64,000 bases of DNA from Pseudomonadota bacterium. GTDB taxonomy: Bacteria > Pseudomonadota > Gammaproteobacteria > Steroidobacterales > Steroidobacteraceae. The notes beneath the pieces are model-generated. The model was not told the origin of the DNA, ran no database searches, and worked only from the letters and a program-made list of their open reading frames with translations. The DNA lies in assembly GCA_016704655.1 (NCBI GenBank), contig JADIZR010000001.1, positions 62,001 through 126,000 of the forward strand, read 5' to 3'. Position numbers and translations under genes: made by a program. Positions 53,259-63,342 of this stretch are shown here, piece after piece (position 1 is the stretch's first letter; each line of letters opens with the position of its first letter).

Positions 53259-55789
53259 GCAACGAGATTCAATCGAAGGGCAACGTGCTGGCGATCGAGG
53301 TGCGACGGTGCCTGCATCGTGCACGGCCGGGCCGGAGTTTCATCGCGCTGACGGTGGCTGCCGCTGGTCTGCAATGCGCAGTGCCAGCCGCCATTGCGCA
53401 GACGAAACCTGTGCTCGAGGAAATCGTCGTCACGGCGACCCGGCGTGATCAGACGGTGCAGGAAATTCCGTTCAACATTTCGGCGGTGTCCGGCGAAGCG
53501 CTCGAGCGGGCCAACATCAACGACTCGATCGAGGCGCTGCGGACGATGGCGGGCGTGACGGTGCAGGATCGTGGTTTCCGCAATTCCGGCGTCACCAACG
53601 GCATCGTGATCCGCGGCATCAACGTCGACTCCGGCACCAACGGCGATGTGCCGCTGGCGGCACCGCCGACAGTGTCCACCTACATCGACGATACGGCGCT
53701 GTTCGGCAATTTCGTGCTGAAGGACATCGCCCGGATCGAGGTGCTGCGCGGGCCGCAGGGAACGCTGTACGGTTCCGGTTCGCTGGCGGGCAACGTCCGC
53801 TACATCATGAACCGGCCCGATCCCAAGGAATTCGAAGGCAGCGCCAGCGTCAACTTCGGCGTGACAGAAGGGTCCGACGGCTACAACTTCAACCCCGACC
53901 TGATGCTGAACGTGCCGTTGACGGAAACGGCTGCGTTTCGCATGAACGTCGGCATGATCGACAACGACGGCATCGTCGACTACCCGAATGTCTATCGCAC
54001 CGATGCCAACGGCGACCCGGTGGTCAACGGCGACGTGCTGACGGCGCTGCCTGAGTACCGGCGCGTCAAGGACGTCGATTCGGTCGACATCAAGTACGCC
54101 CGGGCGGCGCTGCGTTTCGAACCGAGCGAGAGTTTCAGCGCGCAGTTGTCCTACCAGTGGCAGGACGACGAAGTCGGCGGGCGCCGGCAGGTGACGCGCG
54201 GCGCCGACCTGGTCAACGGCGGCCAGTATGACGACTACGAGTTTGGCGCCGTCCAGCTCGAGCCGGCCGAGCGCGAAGTGCAGCTTGCCGCACTCGAACT
54301 CGAGGTCGGACTCGGCTTCGCGACACTGACCTCGAGCACTTCGTACTACGAGCACACCGGTTCCGGCATCAGCGACAACTCGGGCGTGTACGCGCGTAAC
54401 GGCTGGTTCGCGTTCTACGGCAGCTCGCCACGCCCGATCGCGCAGGCCGAGCGGTTCTACGACGACACGGCCTTCGCGCAGGAATTCCGGCTGGTCTCGC
54501 AGGGCGGCGAGTTCATCGACTGGACGACCGGCTTGTTTTACGTCGACCAGGACTACGACCTGGGCCAGAACAGCTACCTGGTCGGCTACATTCCTTACCT
54601 CGACGCCCTGAACTGGTACGGGCTCGCGCCGTACAGCACGAACCAGGACTTCCTGTTCCGTCGCAACCAGACGTACGAGGAGGTGGCGTTGTTCGGTGAG
54701 GCGACCATCAACTTCACCGACGACCTGCACCTCACGCTTGGCGGGCGCTACTTCGACAACTCGGTCGACGTCGATGCGCTGGTCGACGTGCCAATCTATT
54801 CGGCATTTGCGCCGCCCGGGGAGGCGTCGGAGAAGATCGAGGACGACGGATTCCTGTTCAAGGCCAATTTCGCCTGGGATGTCACCGACGACACCATGCT
54901 CTACGCGACGTATTCGCAGGGCTATCGTCACGCTGGCGCGAACGCCGTGCCGACCACCGGCAAGTACGCCGAGAACCCCGACTACTTCACGTTCGATTCG
55001 GACTCGGTCGACAACTACGAGATCGGTTACAAGGGCGTGACGGACCTCGTCACTTTCGCGGTCTCCCTGTACTACACCGACTGGCAGGATCCGCAGCTGA
55101 ACACGGCCACCTCGAACTGGGGCTTCTTCGCCGCGATCAATGGCGAATCGGCCCGGACACAGGGCATCGAAGTGGAACTGTCCGGTGCGATTACCGATTC
55201 GTTGACCTACAGCGTAGGCTACACGTATGCCGACGCCGAACTCACCGACAACGTGTACCAGCCGGCCGGCAATTTCTATGGCGGCCCGTTGTTCACGGAC
55301 AAGGTGGCCGCTGACGGCGACCGGCTGCCCGGCACTGCCAAGCACGTCTTCAACGTGGCGTTCGGGTACGACATGACGTTTGCCAACGGCATCGCCATGA
55401 GCGCCGTGCTGAGCGGTTATTATCAGTCGGACGTCCTCAACAGCCTCGGTGACGACAACTGCCTCACTTCGTTCGCGGCCTCGGGCAACTGCCTTGACAG
55501 TGCCAATCCAGCTTCGGCCTTCTATGCGCCGGACTCGATCTTTTCCCGCAGCTATGCCGAGATCGATTCGTTTCAACTCTGGAACCTGAGCACGACCTTC
55601 AGCCGCGACGATTGGGGCGTATCGCTTTACGTGAAGAACCTCTTCAACGATGAAGGCACGACCGGCGCGTTCCCGTTCCTGGTGGGCGGTTCCAACACCG
55701 CTCCGAGCCAGAACTATTTCGGCAACAACTCGCGCGACTTCCTGGCCCTGCCGCGAACGGTCGGGATGGCGATTACCTATTCATTCTGA
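53255..55789 (+). CDS. TonB-dependent outer-membrane receptor
   Basis: An 844-residue TonB receptor with a signal peptide (SFIALTVAAAGLQCAVPAAI AQ region), a TonB box in LEEIVVTATRRDQTVQEIPF, a plug with GVTVQDRGFRNSGVTNGIVI and IEVLRGPQGTLYGSGSLAGN, and a barrel ending in VGMAITYSF with terminal Phe. It resembles the large receptors of sphingomonads and related gammaproteobacteria that import complex organic substrates. It stands between an amidase and a sulfotransferase, so the substrate is probably an amide-, sulfate- or peptide-type molecule. Confidence 0.92.
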   Translation: MSNEIQSKGNVLAIEVRRCLHRARPGRSFIALTVAAAGLQCAVPAAIAQTKPVLEEIVVTATRRDQTVQEIPFNISAVSGEALERANINDSIEALRTMAGVTVQDRGFRNSGVTNGIVIRGINVDSGTNGDVPLAAPPTVSTYIDDTALFGNFVLKDIARIEVLRGPQGTLYGSGSLAGNVRYIMNRPDPKEFEGSASVNFGVTEGSDGYNFNPDLMLNVPLTETAAFRMNVGMIDNDGIVDYPNVYRTDANGDPVVNGDVLTALPEYRRVKDVDSVDIKYARAALRFEPSESFSAQLSYQWQDDEVGGRRQVTRGADLVNGGQYDDYEFGAVQLEPAEREVQLAALELEVGLGFATLTSSTSYYEHTGSGISDNSGVYARNGWFAFYGSSPRPIAQAERFYDDTAFAQEFRLVSQGGEFIDWTTGLFYVDQDYDLGQNSYLVGYIPYLDALNWYGLAPYSTNQDFLFRRNQTYEEVALFGEATINFTDDLHLTLGGRYFDNSVDVDALVDVPIYSAFAPPGEASEKIEDDGFLFKANFAWDVTDDTMLYATYSQGYRHAGANAVPTTGKYAENPDYFTFDSDSVDNYEIGYKGVTDLVTFAVSLYYTDWQDPQLNTATSNWGFFAAINGESARTQGIEVELSGAITDSLTYSVGYTYADAELTDNVYQPAGNFYGGPLFTDKVAADGDRLPGTAKHVFNVAFGYDMTFANGIAMSAVLSGYYQSDVLNSLGDDNCLTSFAASGNCLDSANPASAFYAPDSIFSRSYAEIDSFQLWNLSTTFSRDDWGVSLYVKNLFNDEGTTGAFPFLVGGSNTAPSQNYFGNNSRDFLALPRTVGMAITYSF

Positions 55790-55795
55790 GGGAGC

Positions 55796-57385
55796 ATGAC
55801 TGCGACTGCGCCGCGCACCCGGGAGCAGATGGCGGATCGGGTTGCCGGTTGCATCGAAGCCGGTGACCTGAGGCAGGCGCTGCAGGCGAGCAAGGACCTC
55901 AATCACCACCACCCGGGCTATGCGTACGGCTGGTACCTCGCGAGCTGGTTGCTGCGCAAGACGCAGCGCTTGCCCGACGCGCTGCGGACGATCGATCGCG
56001 CGCTGCAGCTCGAGGCTTCGGACCGGTTCAGGTTGCACCGCGCACGTTGCCTGCTCGAAGCCGGAGACATGGCGGGCGCGGCAGCGGCCGCCGCCGATCT
56101 TCGGGGCCGACCCCTGGCCGACGCCGTGCTCCATGGCGAGGTCGGTACACTGCTGTACCGGGTGGGCGATCATGCGGGCGCGCTGGAGCATTACTCCGCA
56201 GCCATCGAACTCGACCAGCTCAACCCGGAGTTCCACTTCAACCGGGCGGCGGTGCGCCGCTACCTCGGCGATGCTGTCGGCGCGGAGCAGGACTTCGATG
56301 CGGCGATCGCGCTGCGTCCTGATGAGTACGAGGCGTACAACGGCCGTGCGCAGCTCCGGCAGCAGACCGCCGCCCACAACCACGTCGCACAACTGCGCGA
56401 CACGATCAGCCGCACTCGGTCTCCCGCTGGGCTCGTTCAGCTGCACTTTGCGCTCGCGAAAGAACTCGAGGACCTCGAGGACCACCCGGCTTCGTTCGAG
56501 AGTCTGCAGGCGGGCGCCAGGATCAAGCGCTCACTGATGCGTTACGACGTCGCTACCGATCTCGGCATCATCGACCGGATCCGCGAGGTTTACACGGCCG
56601 ATCGTTTCGACGGTCACATCGAGGGTTGTGACAATGCGGAGGCGATCTTCGTCATCGGCATGCCGCGCACCGGCACCACGCTGGTCGAGCGAATCCTCGG
56701 CAGTCATCCGGACGTCTGCGCCGCGGGCGAACTGAACGAGTTCGGGCTCGAGCTGACGCGACAGGTGTCGGCGCTGGCGGCGGGTCGAGCGCTGACGCGA
56801 CTGGATTTTGTCGATTCGTCGACGCGCGTGGATTTCAGGGCACTGGGTCGGCGTTACCTCGAGCGCGTGCGACCGTATCGCGACGGCCGGCCGATGTTCA
56901 TCGACAAGCTGCCGTTCAACTATCTCTATGCCGGATTGATCCACCAGGCGTTGCCCCACGCGAAGATCGTAAGCGTCCGGCGCAATCCGCTCGACACGTG
57001 CTACGCGGTGTACAAGCAGCTGTTCAAGGATGCGTACCCGTTTTCATACGACCTGGCGGAACTCGGCAGGTATTACGTCGCCTACGATCGCCTGATGCGG
57101 CACTGGGATACCGTCATGCCCGGGGTCGTGCTTACGGTGCATTACGAGGAGGTCGTCGCCGACGTGCGCGGGCAGGCACAGCGCCTGCTGCAGCATTGCG
57201 CTCTCGGCTGGGACGAACAATGCGTGCGCTTCCATGAGAATGCGCGGGCTTCGACCACGGCGAGCGCGCTGCAGGTACGCCAGCCCCTGTATGACACGTC
57301 GATCGGACGCTGGCGTCGCTACGCGGAGCAGCTGGAGCCGCTGCGCCTGCAACTCGAAGCCGCAGGCATCGCGTGCGATCACTGA
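55796..57385 (+). CDS. TPR-repeat sulfotransferase
   Basis: A 529-residue protein. The first about 200 residues form tetratricopeptide repeats (LEHYSAAIELDQLNPEFHFN). The rest is a sulfotransferase domain: the 5'-phosphosulfate loop FVIGMPRTGTTLVERILGSH, GELNEFGLEL, the 3'-phosphate motif VSVRRNPLDTCYAVYKQLF and FIDKLPFNYLYAGLIHQALP. It would transfer sulfate from PAPS to a small molecule or protein. Such genes are common beside TonB receptors. It starts at ATG 55796 after GAGGGAGC, 7 bp after the receptor stop. Confidence 0.9.
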   Translation: MTATAPRTREQMADRVAGCIEAGDLRQALQASKDLNHHHPGYAYGWYLASWLLRKTQRLPDALRTIDRALQLEASDRFRLHRARCLLEAGDMAGAAAAAADLRGRPLADAVLHGEVGTLLYRVGDHAGALEHYSAAIELDQLNPEFHFNRAAVRRYLGDAVGAEQDFDAAIALRPDEYEAYNGRAQLRQQTAAHNHVAQLRDTISRTRSPAGLVQLHFALAKELEDLEDHPASFESLQAGARIKRSLMRYDVATDLGIIDRIREVYTADRFDGHIEGCDNAEAIFVIGMPRTGTTLVERILGSHPDVCAAGELNEFGLELTRQVSALAAGRALTRLDFVDSSTRVDFRALGRRYLERVRPYRDGRPMFIDKLPFNYLYAGLIHQALPHAKIVSVRRNPLDTCYAVYKQLFKDAYPFSYDLAELGRYYVAYDRLMRHWDTVMPGVVLTVHYEEVVADVRGQAQRLLQHCALGWDEQCVRFHENARASTTASALQVRQPLYDTSIGRWRRYAEQLEPLRLQLEAAGIACDH

Positions 57386-59190
57386 AGGCCAGGGGCACTT
57401 TTTCGCGGCTGCCACTGTTTGCGCTGGGTATGCTGGCGTCGATCGCGGTGCAGGCCGAGCCGGTCAGCAAAGGTCGCACCGAGCTTCAGGTCGCAGAACT
57501 CCTGGCCGGTGTGACGCCAGCCAATCCCTGGCGCATGGATGCATTTGCACCTGCAGCCGACGTCGCGGCAACGGCCGCCGCGGCCGGCATCTTCGGTCGG
57601 CTGGAACTGCGCGCTGGTTCGCAGCCCGCCGGGTTTCGCGTCCTGCAGGACACGTACGGCGCGGCGGATGCACCTTCGGCTGCGGTGCGCCACCTGCCGT
57701 CCCCGGGGCGCGTCGATCTCGTGCAGGACGGCAATGCGCTGATCCCGCAGACGCGGATTCCGATCGCCGGGTCGCACCCGTACTGGGAGTATGTCTTCGG
57801 CGTGGGCCGAACCTGGCAGGAGCCAGGGGAGGGTGAATGGACGCGCGCGGCGCTGCCGTTCAGCCTGATGGAGGTGAACGCCAACTGCCTGCACCACGGC
57901 GTGCTGACGTTCGTCTTCGCGCCAGCTCGGCGCATCTCGCACGTGGCGTACCAGGTCAGCAGTGAGACGTGCGCTTACTTCAAGGCCGATCTCTGGGGCT
58001 TCCTGCAGGCCGACTTGCTGGATGTCACATTGCCGGATGTCGGCCACGTGGTTGACGCGCTCCGGACAGAACTCAGCGGTCGCCTGCCGCGACGTCCGCT
58101 TGCGCAACTGGCGGTCGATCACCCGGGATCCACTCCAGCAGAGTTCGGCCATCCCGCGGAGGTAACGCCGTCGCAGATGTCGACGTGGGGCGTGATCGTC
58201 GACGGCGTCCACTACAGCGGCGGGTGCCCTACGCGCGCTGGCGAGTATCCGTTCTGCGACGAACTGGTGCTGCCGTCGTATTCAGTCGCGAAGTCGATAT
58301 TCGGCAGTCTCGGTCTGATGCAGCTCGAGCGGCGTTTCTCCGGTGCGCGCAATCAGCAGGTCGTGGATTACGTTCCAGAGTGTGCTGCGCACGGCGATTG
58401 GAGTGGCGTCACCTTGGGCAACCTGCTCGACATGTCGAGCGGTCACTGGACCTCGGCCGCAGCCTACGCGGACGAAGATTCAGTGGCCATGTCGAAGGAG
58501 TTCTTCGATGAACCCCGGCATGCCGGCAAGATCGCCTACGCCTGTGGCCATTCTCCCAGGCGTGAGACGGCGGGTCGCGCCTTCGTGTATCGCACCAGCG
58601 ATACCTACGTGCTGGGTACCGCGCTCGCAGCTTTCGTGCGACAGAAAATGGGGTCGCAGGCAGATCTGCTCGACGACGTCGTCTGGCGGGACGTCTGGAG
58701 CGTTGCCGGACTCAGTCCCGTGGCAGACTTCTCGCGGCGCACCCGCGACGACGTACGACAGCCTTTCGTCGGCTACGGTCTGACGCTGCTGCCCGATGAC
58801 GTCGCAAAGCTCGGGCAGTGGCTCAATCCCCTCAGCGCTTCGGCACGGGATCTGCTCGACGAGCGCATGAGGCAATCCGCGCTGCAGCTCGATGCGACCG
58901 ATCGCGGTCTTGCGACCACTGCGGACGGCACGTTGCTGTACAACGATGGCTTCTGGGCCGCGCGCATCGATGACCTGCCGGGTTGCGACGTTCCGGTGTT
59001 CGTACCGTTCATGTCGGGCTTCGGCGGCATCAGCATCGTGTTGCTGCCAAACGGCGTGACGTACTACTACTTCAGCGACGGCAACGAGTTTCGCTTTCGC
59101 CGCGCCATCTACGCTGCGGCTCAGCTCCGTCCTTACTGCCGGACCGCGACGGCCTCACCTGCGGTCATGCCCGAGGATCCTGCTTCATGA
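57373..59190 (+). CDS. Exported serine hydrolase of the beta-lactamase/penicillin-binding-protein fold
   Basis: A 605-residue protein with a signal peptide (LPLFALGMLASIAVQA), an N-terminal domain of unknown type (residues about 40-240), and a serine beta-lactamase-like domain. The S-x-x-K is Ser304-Val-Ala-Lys307 (SYSVAKS), and YRTSDTYVLG may supply the Tyr motif. It acts in the periplasm, probably as an esterase, amidase or carboxypeptidase. The start is GTG at 57373, overlapping the sulfotransferase by 13 bases. Its stop overlaps the MFS start. Confidence 0.82.
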   Translation: MRSLKARGTFSRLPLFALGMLASIAVQAEPVSKGRTELQVAELLAGVTPANPWRMDAFAPAADVAATAAAAGIFGRLELRAGSQPAGFRVLQDTYGAADAPSAAVRHLPSPGRVDLVQDGNALIPQTRIPIAGSHPYWEYVFGVGRTWQEPGEGEWTRAALPFSLMEVNANCLHHGVLTFVFAPARRISHVAYQVSSETCAYFKADLWGFLQADLLDVTLPDVGHVVDALRTELSGRLPRRPLAQLAVDHPGSTPAEFGHPAEVTPSQMSTWGVIVDGVHYSGGCPTRAGEYPFCDELVLPSYSVAKSIFGSLGLMQLERRFSGARNQQVVDYVPECAAHGDWSGVTLGNLLDMSSGHWTSAAAYADEDSVAMSKEFFDEPRHAGKIAYACGHSPRRETAGRAFVYRTSDTYVLGTALAAFVRQKMGSQADLLDDVVWRDVWSVAGLSPVADFSRRTRDDVRQPFVGYGLTLLPDDVAKLGQWLNPLSASARDLLDERMRQSALQLDATDRGLATTADGTLLYNDGFWAARIDDLPGCDVPVFVPFMSGFGGISIVLLPNGVTYYYFSDGNEFRFRRAIYAAAQLRPYCRTATASPAVMPEDPAS

Positions 59191-60047
59191 ATAATCCGAC
59201 GCCGGACACAGGCGCAATGGCCGCGCACACGATCTTCGGCCTGCGCAAGGCAGCCCCGGATGGCGAGGTCGCGCGAGTGCTGCTGGCCTTCCTCGCCACC
59301 GCCGGCATTTTCTACGTCAACATCATGCCCGCGCTCGTGGACGGACTCGTGCAGGGCGCTGGCTTCAGTAACCGCCAGGCGGGTCTGGTCGGTTCCAGCA
59401 ACGTCTACGGTGCCGCGATCGGCGCCTTGATCGCCGTCTTCATCGTCAAACGGATCCGGTGGCGAACGTGGGCGTACGGATTGCTTGCCGCACTGATCGC
59501 ACTGGACCTGCTGTCGATGCTCGTCCACCGGTTCGAGCCCCTGGTGGTGATGCGTTTCCTGCACGGGACGATGGGCGGCATGCTCGTGGGCATCGGCTTC
59601 GCGGTCATGTCGCGCACGGCGCAGGCGGACCGCACGTTCGGCTACCTGCTCGTGGTGCAGTTTGGACTCGGAGGACTCGGCCTCGCCGTGCTTCCACCAC
59701 TGGTACCGACGCTTGGCACCAGCGTGCTGTTTGGTGCATTGATCCTGTTCAGCCTGGTCACGCTTGCGATGGTGCCGTTCCTCACCGATTACCCTGCCAG
59801 CGCCGTCAGGCGACCCAGGGTCGGTGCGGGCGAGGGCGTCAGGCGCGGGCCGCTGCTGTTGAGTCTGCTTGCCACGTTTTTCTTTCAGGCCGGGAACATG
59901 GCGGTCTTTGCCTACGTCATCGGGCTCGGTAAGGCGGACGGCCTCGGCATGGATTTCATCAGTCCGGTGCTCGCGGCAGCGTCGTGGATCGGCATCGCGG
60001 GCTCGGGCCTCGTCATCCTGCTGTCGACGCGGTTCGGGCCGGCGCGC
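59187..60047 (+). CDS. MFS transporter, C-terminal part lost in a G/C block
   Basis: A major facilitator superfamily protein starting at ATG 59187 (ATGA overlap with the gene before). About 287 residues are reliable, with roughly nine hydrophobic segments such as LLAFLATAGIFYVNIMPALV and YGLLAALIALDLLSMLVHRF, plus VVMRFLHGTMGGMLVGIGFA. After LVILLSTRFGPAR at about 60047 the sequence turns into G/C-only noise, so the last three or so helices are missing. A hydrophobic piece at about 60270-60320 (LALVLTLGGSAMLA) may be the remainder. It probably exports or imports the product of this operon. Confidence 0.8.
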
Positions 60048-60185
60048 CAGGCGCGCCCCCGGCGGGCGCGCCCCCGGGGGCCGGGCCGGGGCCGGGGGCG
60101 CCGCCCCCGCCGCCCGCGGGCCCCGGGGGGGGGCCCGGGGGGGGGGCGGGGCGGGGGGGCCCCCCCCGGCCCCGTGGGGGGGGGG
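60048..60185. other. Second G/C-only block, probable artefact
   Basis: About 140 bases contain almost only G and C, starting inside the MFS gene and ending at about 60185. The change from normal codon structure is abrupt. It has the same appearance as 25045-26130. Confidence 0.8.
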
Positions 60186-60836
60186 GGACCTGCTGGGCAT
60201 GTGCGCGCATGCCGCCGCGCGGCGCGGGTTTGCGCGCTCGGGCCGCTGGCGGCTCGTCCTGACTTCCGGGCCCACGGGGTGCCTTGCCCTCGTGCTGACC
60301 TTGGGCGGTTCCGCGATGCTGGCCCCGGGGGGGGGGGAGCACCGAAATACGTCGCGCTGCGTATACGCACTGGCCCATGGACTGGATGGGCGTGACCTGG
60401 TCGCGCCTCGGCATCCCGTCACCGCGCCAGCACCTGGCGGCATGTGCGCGCAAGTCGCGCTCCCGGCCTCGTTAGACCAGACCGGCCAGTCCGGCGGCGA
60501 CTCGGGTTCGGTCGCTGGCTTGCGCTCCAGGGAATGGGCCTTGTCGAAGAGGGAACGGAAGCCTCGTGGCGTTCTCCATCACGATCACGCCCCACAGGGC
60601 CGCTGGGGTCGGACGGCCTGCTTTCGAGTCGTCGCCGCGATCGACCGCCGACGACTTCACGTGCGTCGGGCGCCACCGTCCAACCCGGTGGGTGCCGATC
60701 GGTCCCTCGCCGCCGCGGCGGGGTGCTGGCCGCATCAGCCCACGATCATGGGCACCGTGACCAGCGGTCGATGATGAAGTCGCTGCGCGATCCTGGTAGT
60801 CCGCGGCAGCCACGAGTTGCGTGCCGTACCCGGAAG
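60186..60836. other. Degraded stretch with no recognisable gene
   Basis: About 650 bases of mixed but unreliable sequence, with G runs such as that at about 60330. The first 200 bases may hold the end of the MFS gene. The rest shows open frames on both strands, none with a motif I recognise. The sequence quality here is doubtful because both flanks are G/C-only blocks. Confidence 0.5.
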
Positions 60837-61069
<233 letters not shown>

Positions 61070-61098
61070 AGAATCGCTGCCGTTCGAGTGGGCGACCT

Positions 61099-61184
61099 GC
61101 GAAAGTGGCGGAACTGGTAGACGCACTGGATTTAGGTTCCAGCGGGTAACCCCCGTGAGGGTTCGAGTCCCTCCTTTCGCACCA
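61099..61184 (+). tRNA. tRNA-Leu (anticodon UAG)
   Basis: An 86-base tRNA gene with encoded CCA. The acceptor stem is GCGAAAG/CTTTCGC with discriminator A. The D-arm contains GGCGGAACTGGTAGACGC. The anticodon stem-loop is CTGGA-TTTAGGT-TCCAG, giving TAG for CUA codons. There is a long variable arm (CGGGTAACCCCCGTGAG), as required for a class II tRNA, and GGTTCGAGTCC for the T-loop. tRNA-Leu upstream of tig is a common arrangement in gammaproteobacteria. Confidence 0.97.
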
Positions 61185-61186
61185 CC

Positions 61187-61287
61187 CTTCCCCTTCCTTC
61201 CTCCCCCCCTTCTCCTCCTTCCCCCGGCCCCCCGCCTTGGTTTCCGGGCGGACCGCCCGGGCGCAAGCAAGTCCCCCTTGAGGATCG
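61187..61287. other. Pyrimidine-rich stretch between tRNA-Leu and tig
   Basis: Bases 61187-61245 are nearly all C and T, with runs of C. The bias is unlike the flanks and may be another low-quality zone. The final part (CTTGAGGATCG) precedes the tig start and includes its weak ribosome-binding site. Confidence 0.5.
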
Positions 61288-62592
61288 ATGACCCCTATGC
61301 AAGTCAACGTGCAGTCGACCGGCAGCCTCGAGCGCCGAATGGAAGTGAGCGTCCCGCAGGAGGAGATCGAGCAGGCCATCGCCGAGCGCCTGAAGCGCGT
61401 CAGCCGCACCGCGAAGCTCAAGGGCTTCCGGCCCGGCAAGGCCCCGATCAAGGTCATCCGCCAGCAGTTCGGCGAGCAGGTCCGGCAGGAGGTGCTGTCG
61501 GACATCATGCAGCAGAGTTTCTCGCGCGCCGTCACCGAGGCGAAGCTCGTGCCGGCGGCTGGTCCCCGCATCGAGCCCATTTCGAGCGGTCCCGGCGAAG
61601 ACCTCAAGTACCGTGCGGTTTTCGAGATCCTCCCCGAGATCGTCCTCAAGGAAGTGGACGGCCTCGCCGTCAACCGTCCCGTGGCGGAGGTGAGCAAGTC
61701 GGACATCGAAGCGATGGTCCAGAACCTGCGCGAACAACGCCCCAGCTTCAACGTGGTCGACCGCGAGAGTCGCGAAGGCGATCGCGTCACCATGGATTTC
61801 GAGGGACTCATCGACGGCAAGGCGTTCGAGGGCAGCAAGGGCGACGAAATCGCCGTGATCCTCGGCGCGGGCCGCATGCTCAAGGATTTCGAGACCGGCA
61901 TTCTCGGCGTCAGGGCTGACGAGACGAAGCAGATTGCCGTGCGCTACCCGGACGAGTACCACAACAAGGACCTTGCCGGCCGGCCGGCTGATTTCTCGGT
62001 GCACGTGAAAAAGGTCGAGGAAAAGTTGCTGCCCCCGCTCGACGATGCATTCTGTCTCGAATACGGCGTCACCGAAGGCGGCCTCGAGCAGCTGTTGTCC
62101 GAGGTTGCCGACAACATGCGCCGCGAGCTTGCCGACAACGTGCGCTCGCGCCTGAAGCAGCAGGTGTTCGACCGTTTCCTCGAGGCCAATCCCGTCGACG
62201 TGCCGAACGCGTTGATCCAGCAGCAGGTGCGCGACATGCAGCTCGACACGGCCCGCCGCATGGGCGCAAAAGAGGCTGCGCAGGTCCCGCCGGCCGAACC
62301 ATTCGTCGAGCCGGCGCGCCGCCGCGTGGCGCTCGGCATGCTCGTCAACGAGCTGGTGAAGACCCGCGAAATCAAGATCGACCGCTCACGCGTCGAAGCA
62401 CGCCTTGGCGAGCTGGCAGCGACCTATCCCGACCCGGATGCAATTCTCAAAGCCTACCGCCAGAACCCTGATGCCATGCGCCAGGTCGAAGGGATGGTGT
62501 TGGAGGATCAGGTGGTGGACTATCTGCTCGAGAGAGCGACGGTCACCGACCAGCCGTCCACGTTCAAGGAACTGATGAACTTCGGAGCCTGA
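61288..62592 (+). CDS. tig: Trigger factor
   Basis: A 434-residue ribosome-bound chaperone and peptidyl-prolyl isomerase. The N-terminal ribosome-binding signature is GFRPGKAPIKVIRQQFGEQV. The FKBP-type domain is around residues 150-245 (GDRVTMDFEGLIDGKAFEGS), and a helical C-terminal chaperone domain follows. ATG 61288 was chosen; an internal ATG at 61297 is possible. clpP and clpX follow, the standard tig-clpP-clpX order. Confidence 0.98.
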   Translation: MTPMQVNVQSTGSLERRMEVSVPQEEIEQAIAERLKRVSRTAKLKGFRPGKAPIKVIRQQFGEQVRQEVLSDIMQQSFSRAVTEAKLVPAAGPRIEPISSGPGEDLKYRAVFEILPEIVLKEVDGLAVNRPVAEVSKSDIEAMVQNLREQRPSFNVVDRESREGDRVTMDFEGLIDGKAFEGSKGDEIAVILGAGRMLKDFETGILGVRADETKQIAVRYPDEYHNKDLAGRPADFSVHVKKVEEKLLPPLDDAFCLEYGVTEGGLEQLLSEVADNMRRELADNVRSRLKQQVFDRFLEANPVDVPNALIQQQVRDMQLDTARRMGAKEAAQVPPAEPFVEPARRRVALGMLVNELVKTREIKIDRSRVEARLGELAATYPDPDAILKAYRQNPDAMRQVEGMVLEDQVVDYLLERATVTDQPSTFKELMNFGA

Positions 62593-62597
62593 TCCAG

Positions 62598-63230
62598 ATG
62601 CCCATGATCGAACCCACCGCCTTGAATCTCGTCCCGATGGTTGTCGAACAGACGGCCCGCGGCGAACGCGCCTACGACATTTACTCGCGCCTGCTGAAGG
62701 AACGGGTGATCTTCCTGGTCGGCCCGGTCGAGGACTACATGGCCAACCTCGTGGTGGCGCAGCTGCTGTACCTCGAGTCGGAGAATCCCGAGAAAGACGT
62801 CGCGATCTACATCAATTCGCCGGGCGGCTCGGTCAGCGCCGGCCTCGCGATCTACGACACGATGCAGTTCATCAAGCCCGACGTCAGCACGATCTGCGTG
62901 GGCCAGGCGGCCAGCATGGGCGCGGTTCTGCTCGCGGGCGGCGCGAAGGGCAAGCGTTTCTGCCTGCCGCATTCGCGCGTGATGATTCACCAGCCCCTGG
63001 GCGGTTTCCAGGGCCAGGCAACCGACATCGAAATCCACGCGCGCGAGATCCTCGACGCCCGGCACCGGCTGAATTCGATCCTGGCGAAGCACACGGGCCA
63101 GACGATCGACCGGATCAAGGCGGACACCGATCGCGACAATTTCATGACCGGCGAACAGGCGACGGCCTACGGGCTGATCGACGCGGTGCTGCAGCAGCGG
63201 GGCGAAGCGGGCACGGCGACCCGTACCTGA
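62598..63230 (+). CDS. clpP: ATP-dependent Clp protease proteolytic subunit
   Basis: A 210-residue serine protease subunit that forms the double heptamer used by ClpX or ClpA. The catalytic residues are Ser106 (GQAASMGAVL), His131 (VMIHQPLGG) and Asp180 (DTDRDNFMT). NSPGGSVSAGLAIYDTMQF is typical of the family. It begins 6 bp after tig at ATG 62598, so the two are probably cotranscribed. Confidence 0.98.
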   Translation: MPMIEPTALNLVPMVVEQTARGERAYDIYSRLLKERVIFLVGPVEDYMANLVVAQLLYLESENPEKDVAIYINSPGGSVSAGLAIYDTMQFIKPDVSTICVGQAASMGAVLLAGGAKGKRFCLPHSRVMIHQPLGGFQGQATDIEIHAREILDARHRLNSILAKHTGQTIDRIKADTDRDNFMTGEQATAYGLIDAVLQQRGEAGTATRT

Positions 63231-63253
63231 CCGGCTTGCCACGGTGATCATTA

Positions 63254-63278
63254 AGTCACTGTAGCGACTGGCTTTTTT
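63254..63278 (+). terminator. Weak candidate terminator after clpP
   Basis: AGTC (63254-63257) pairs with GACT (63266-63269), with CT/AG extending the stem across a mismatch, followed shortly by six T (63273-63278). The stem is short, so this may be a weak terminator or attenuator between clpP and clpX. Confidence 0.35.
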
Positions 63279-63342
63279 GCGAGCAGGGGGCTTTGGTGGT
63301 ATAGGCCGCCGGTTTGGCCTCCGGACCACGGGTTCTCGGTAC

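Noticed and set aside
53201..55576. 791-codon frame antisense to the TonB receptor
   Set aside because: A mirror of the receptor's codon pattern in GC-rich DNA. It shows no protein motif, while the + strand has complete receptor signatures.
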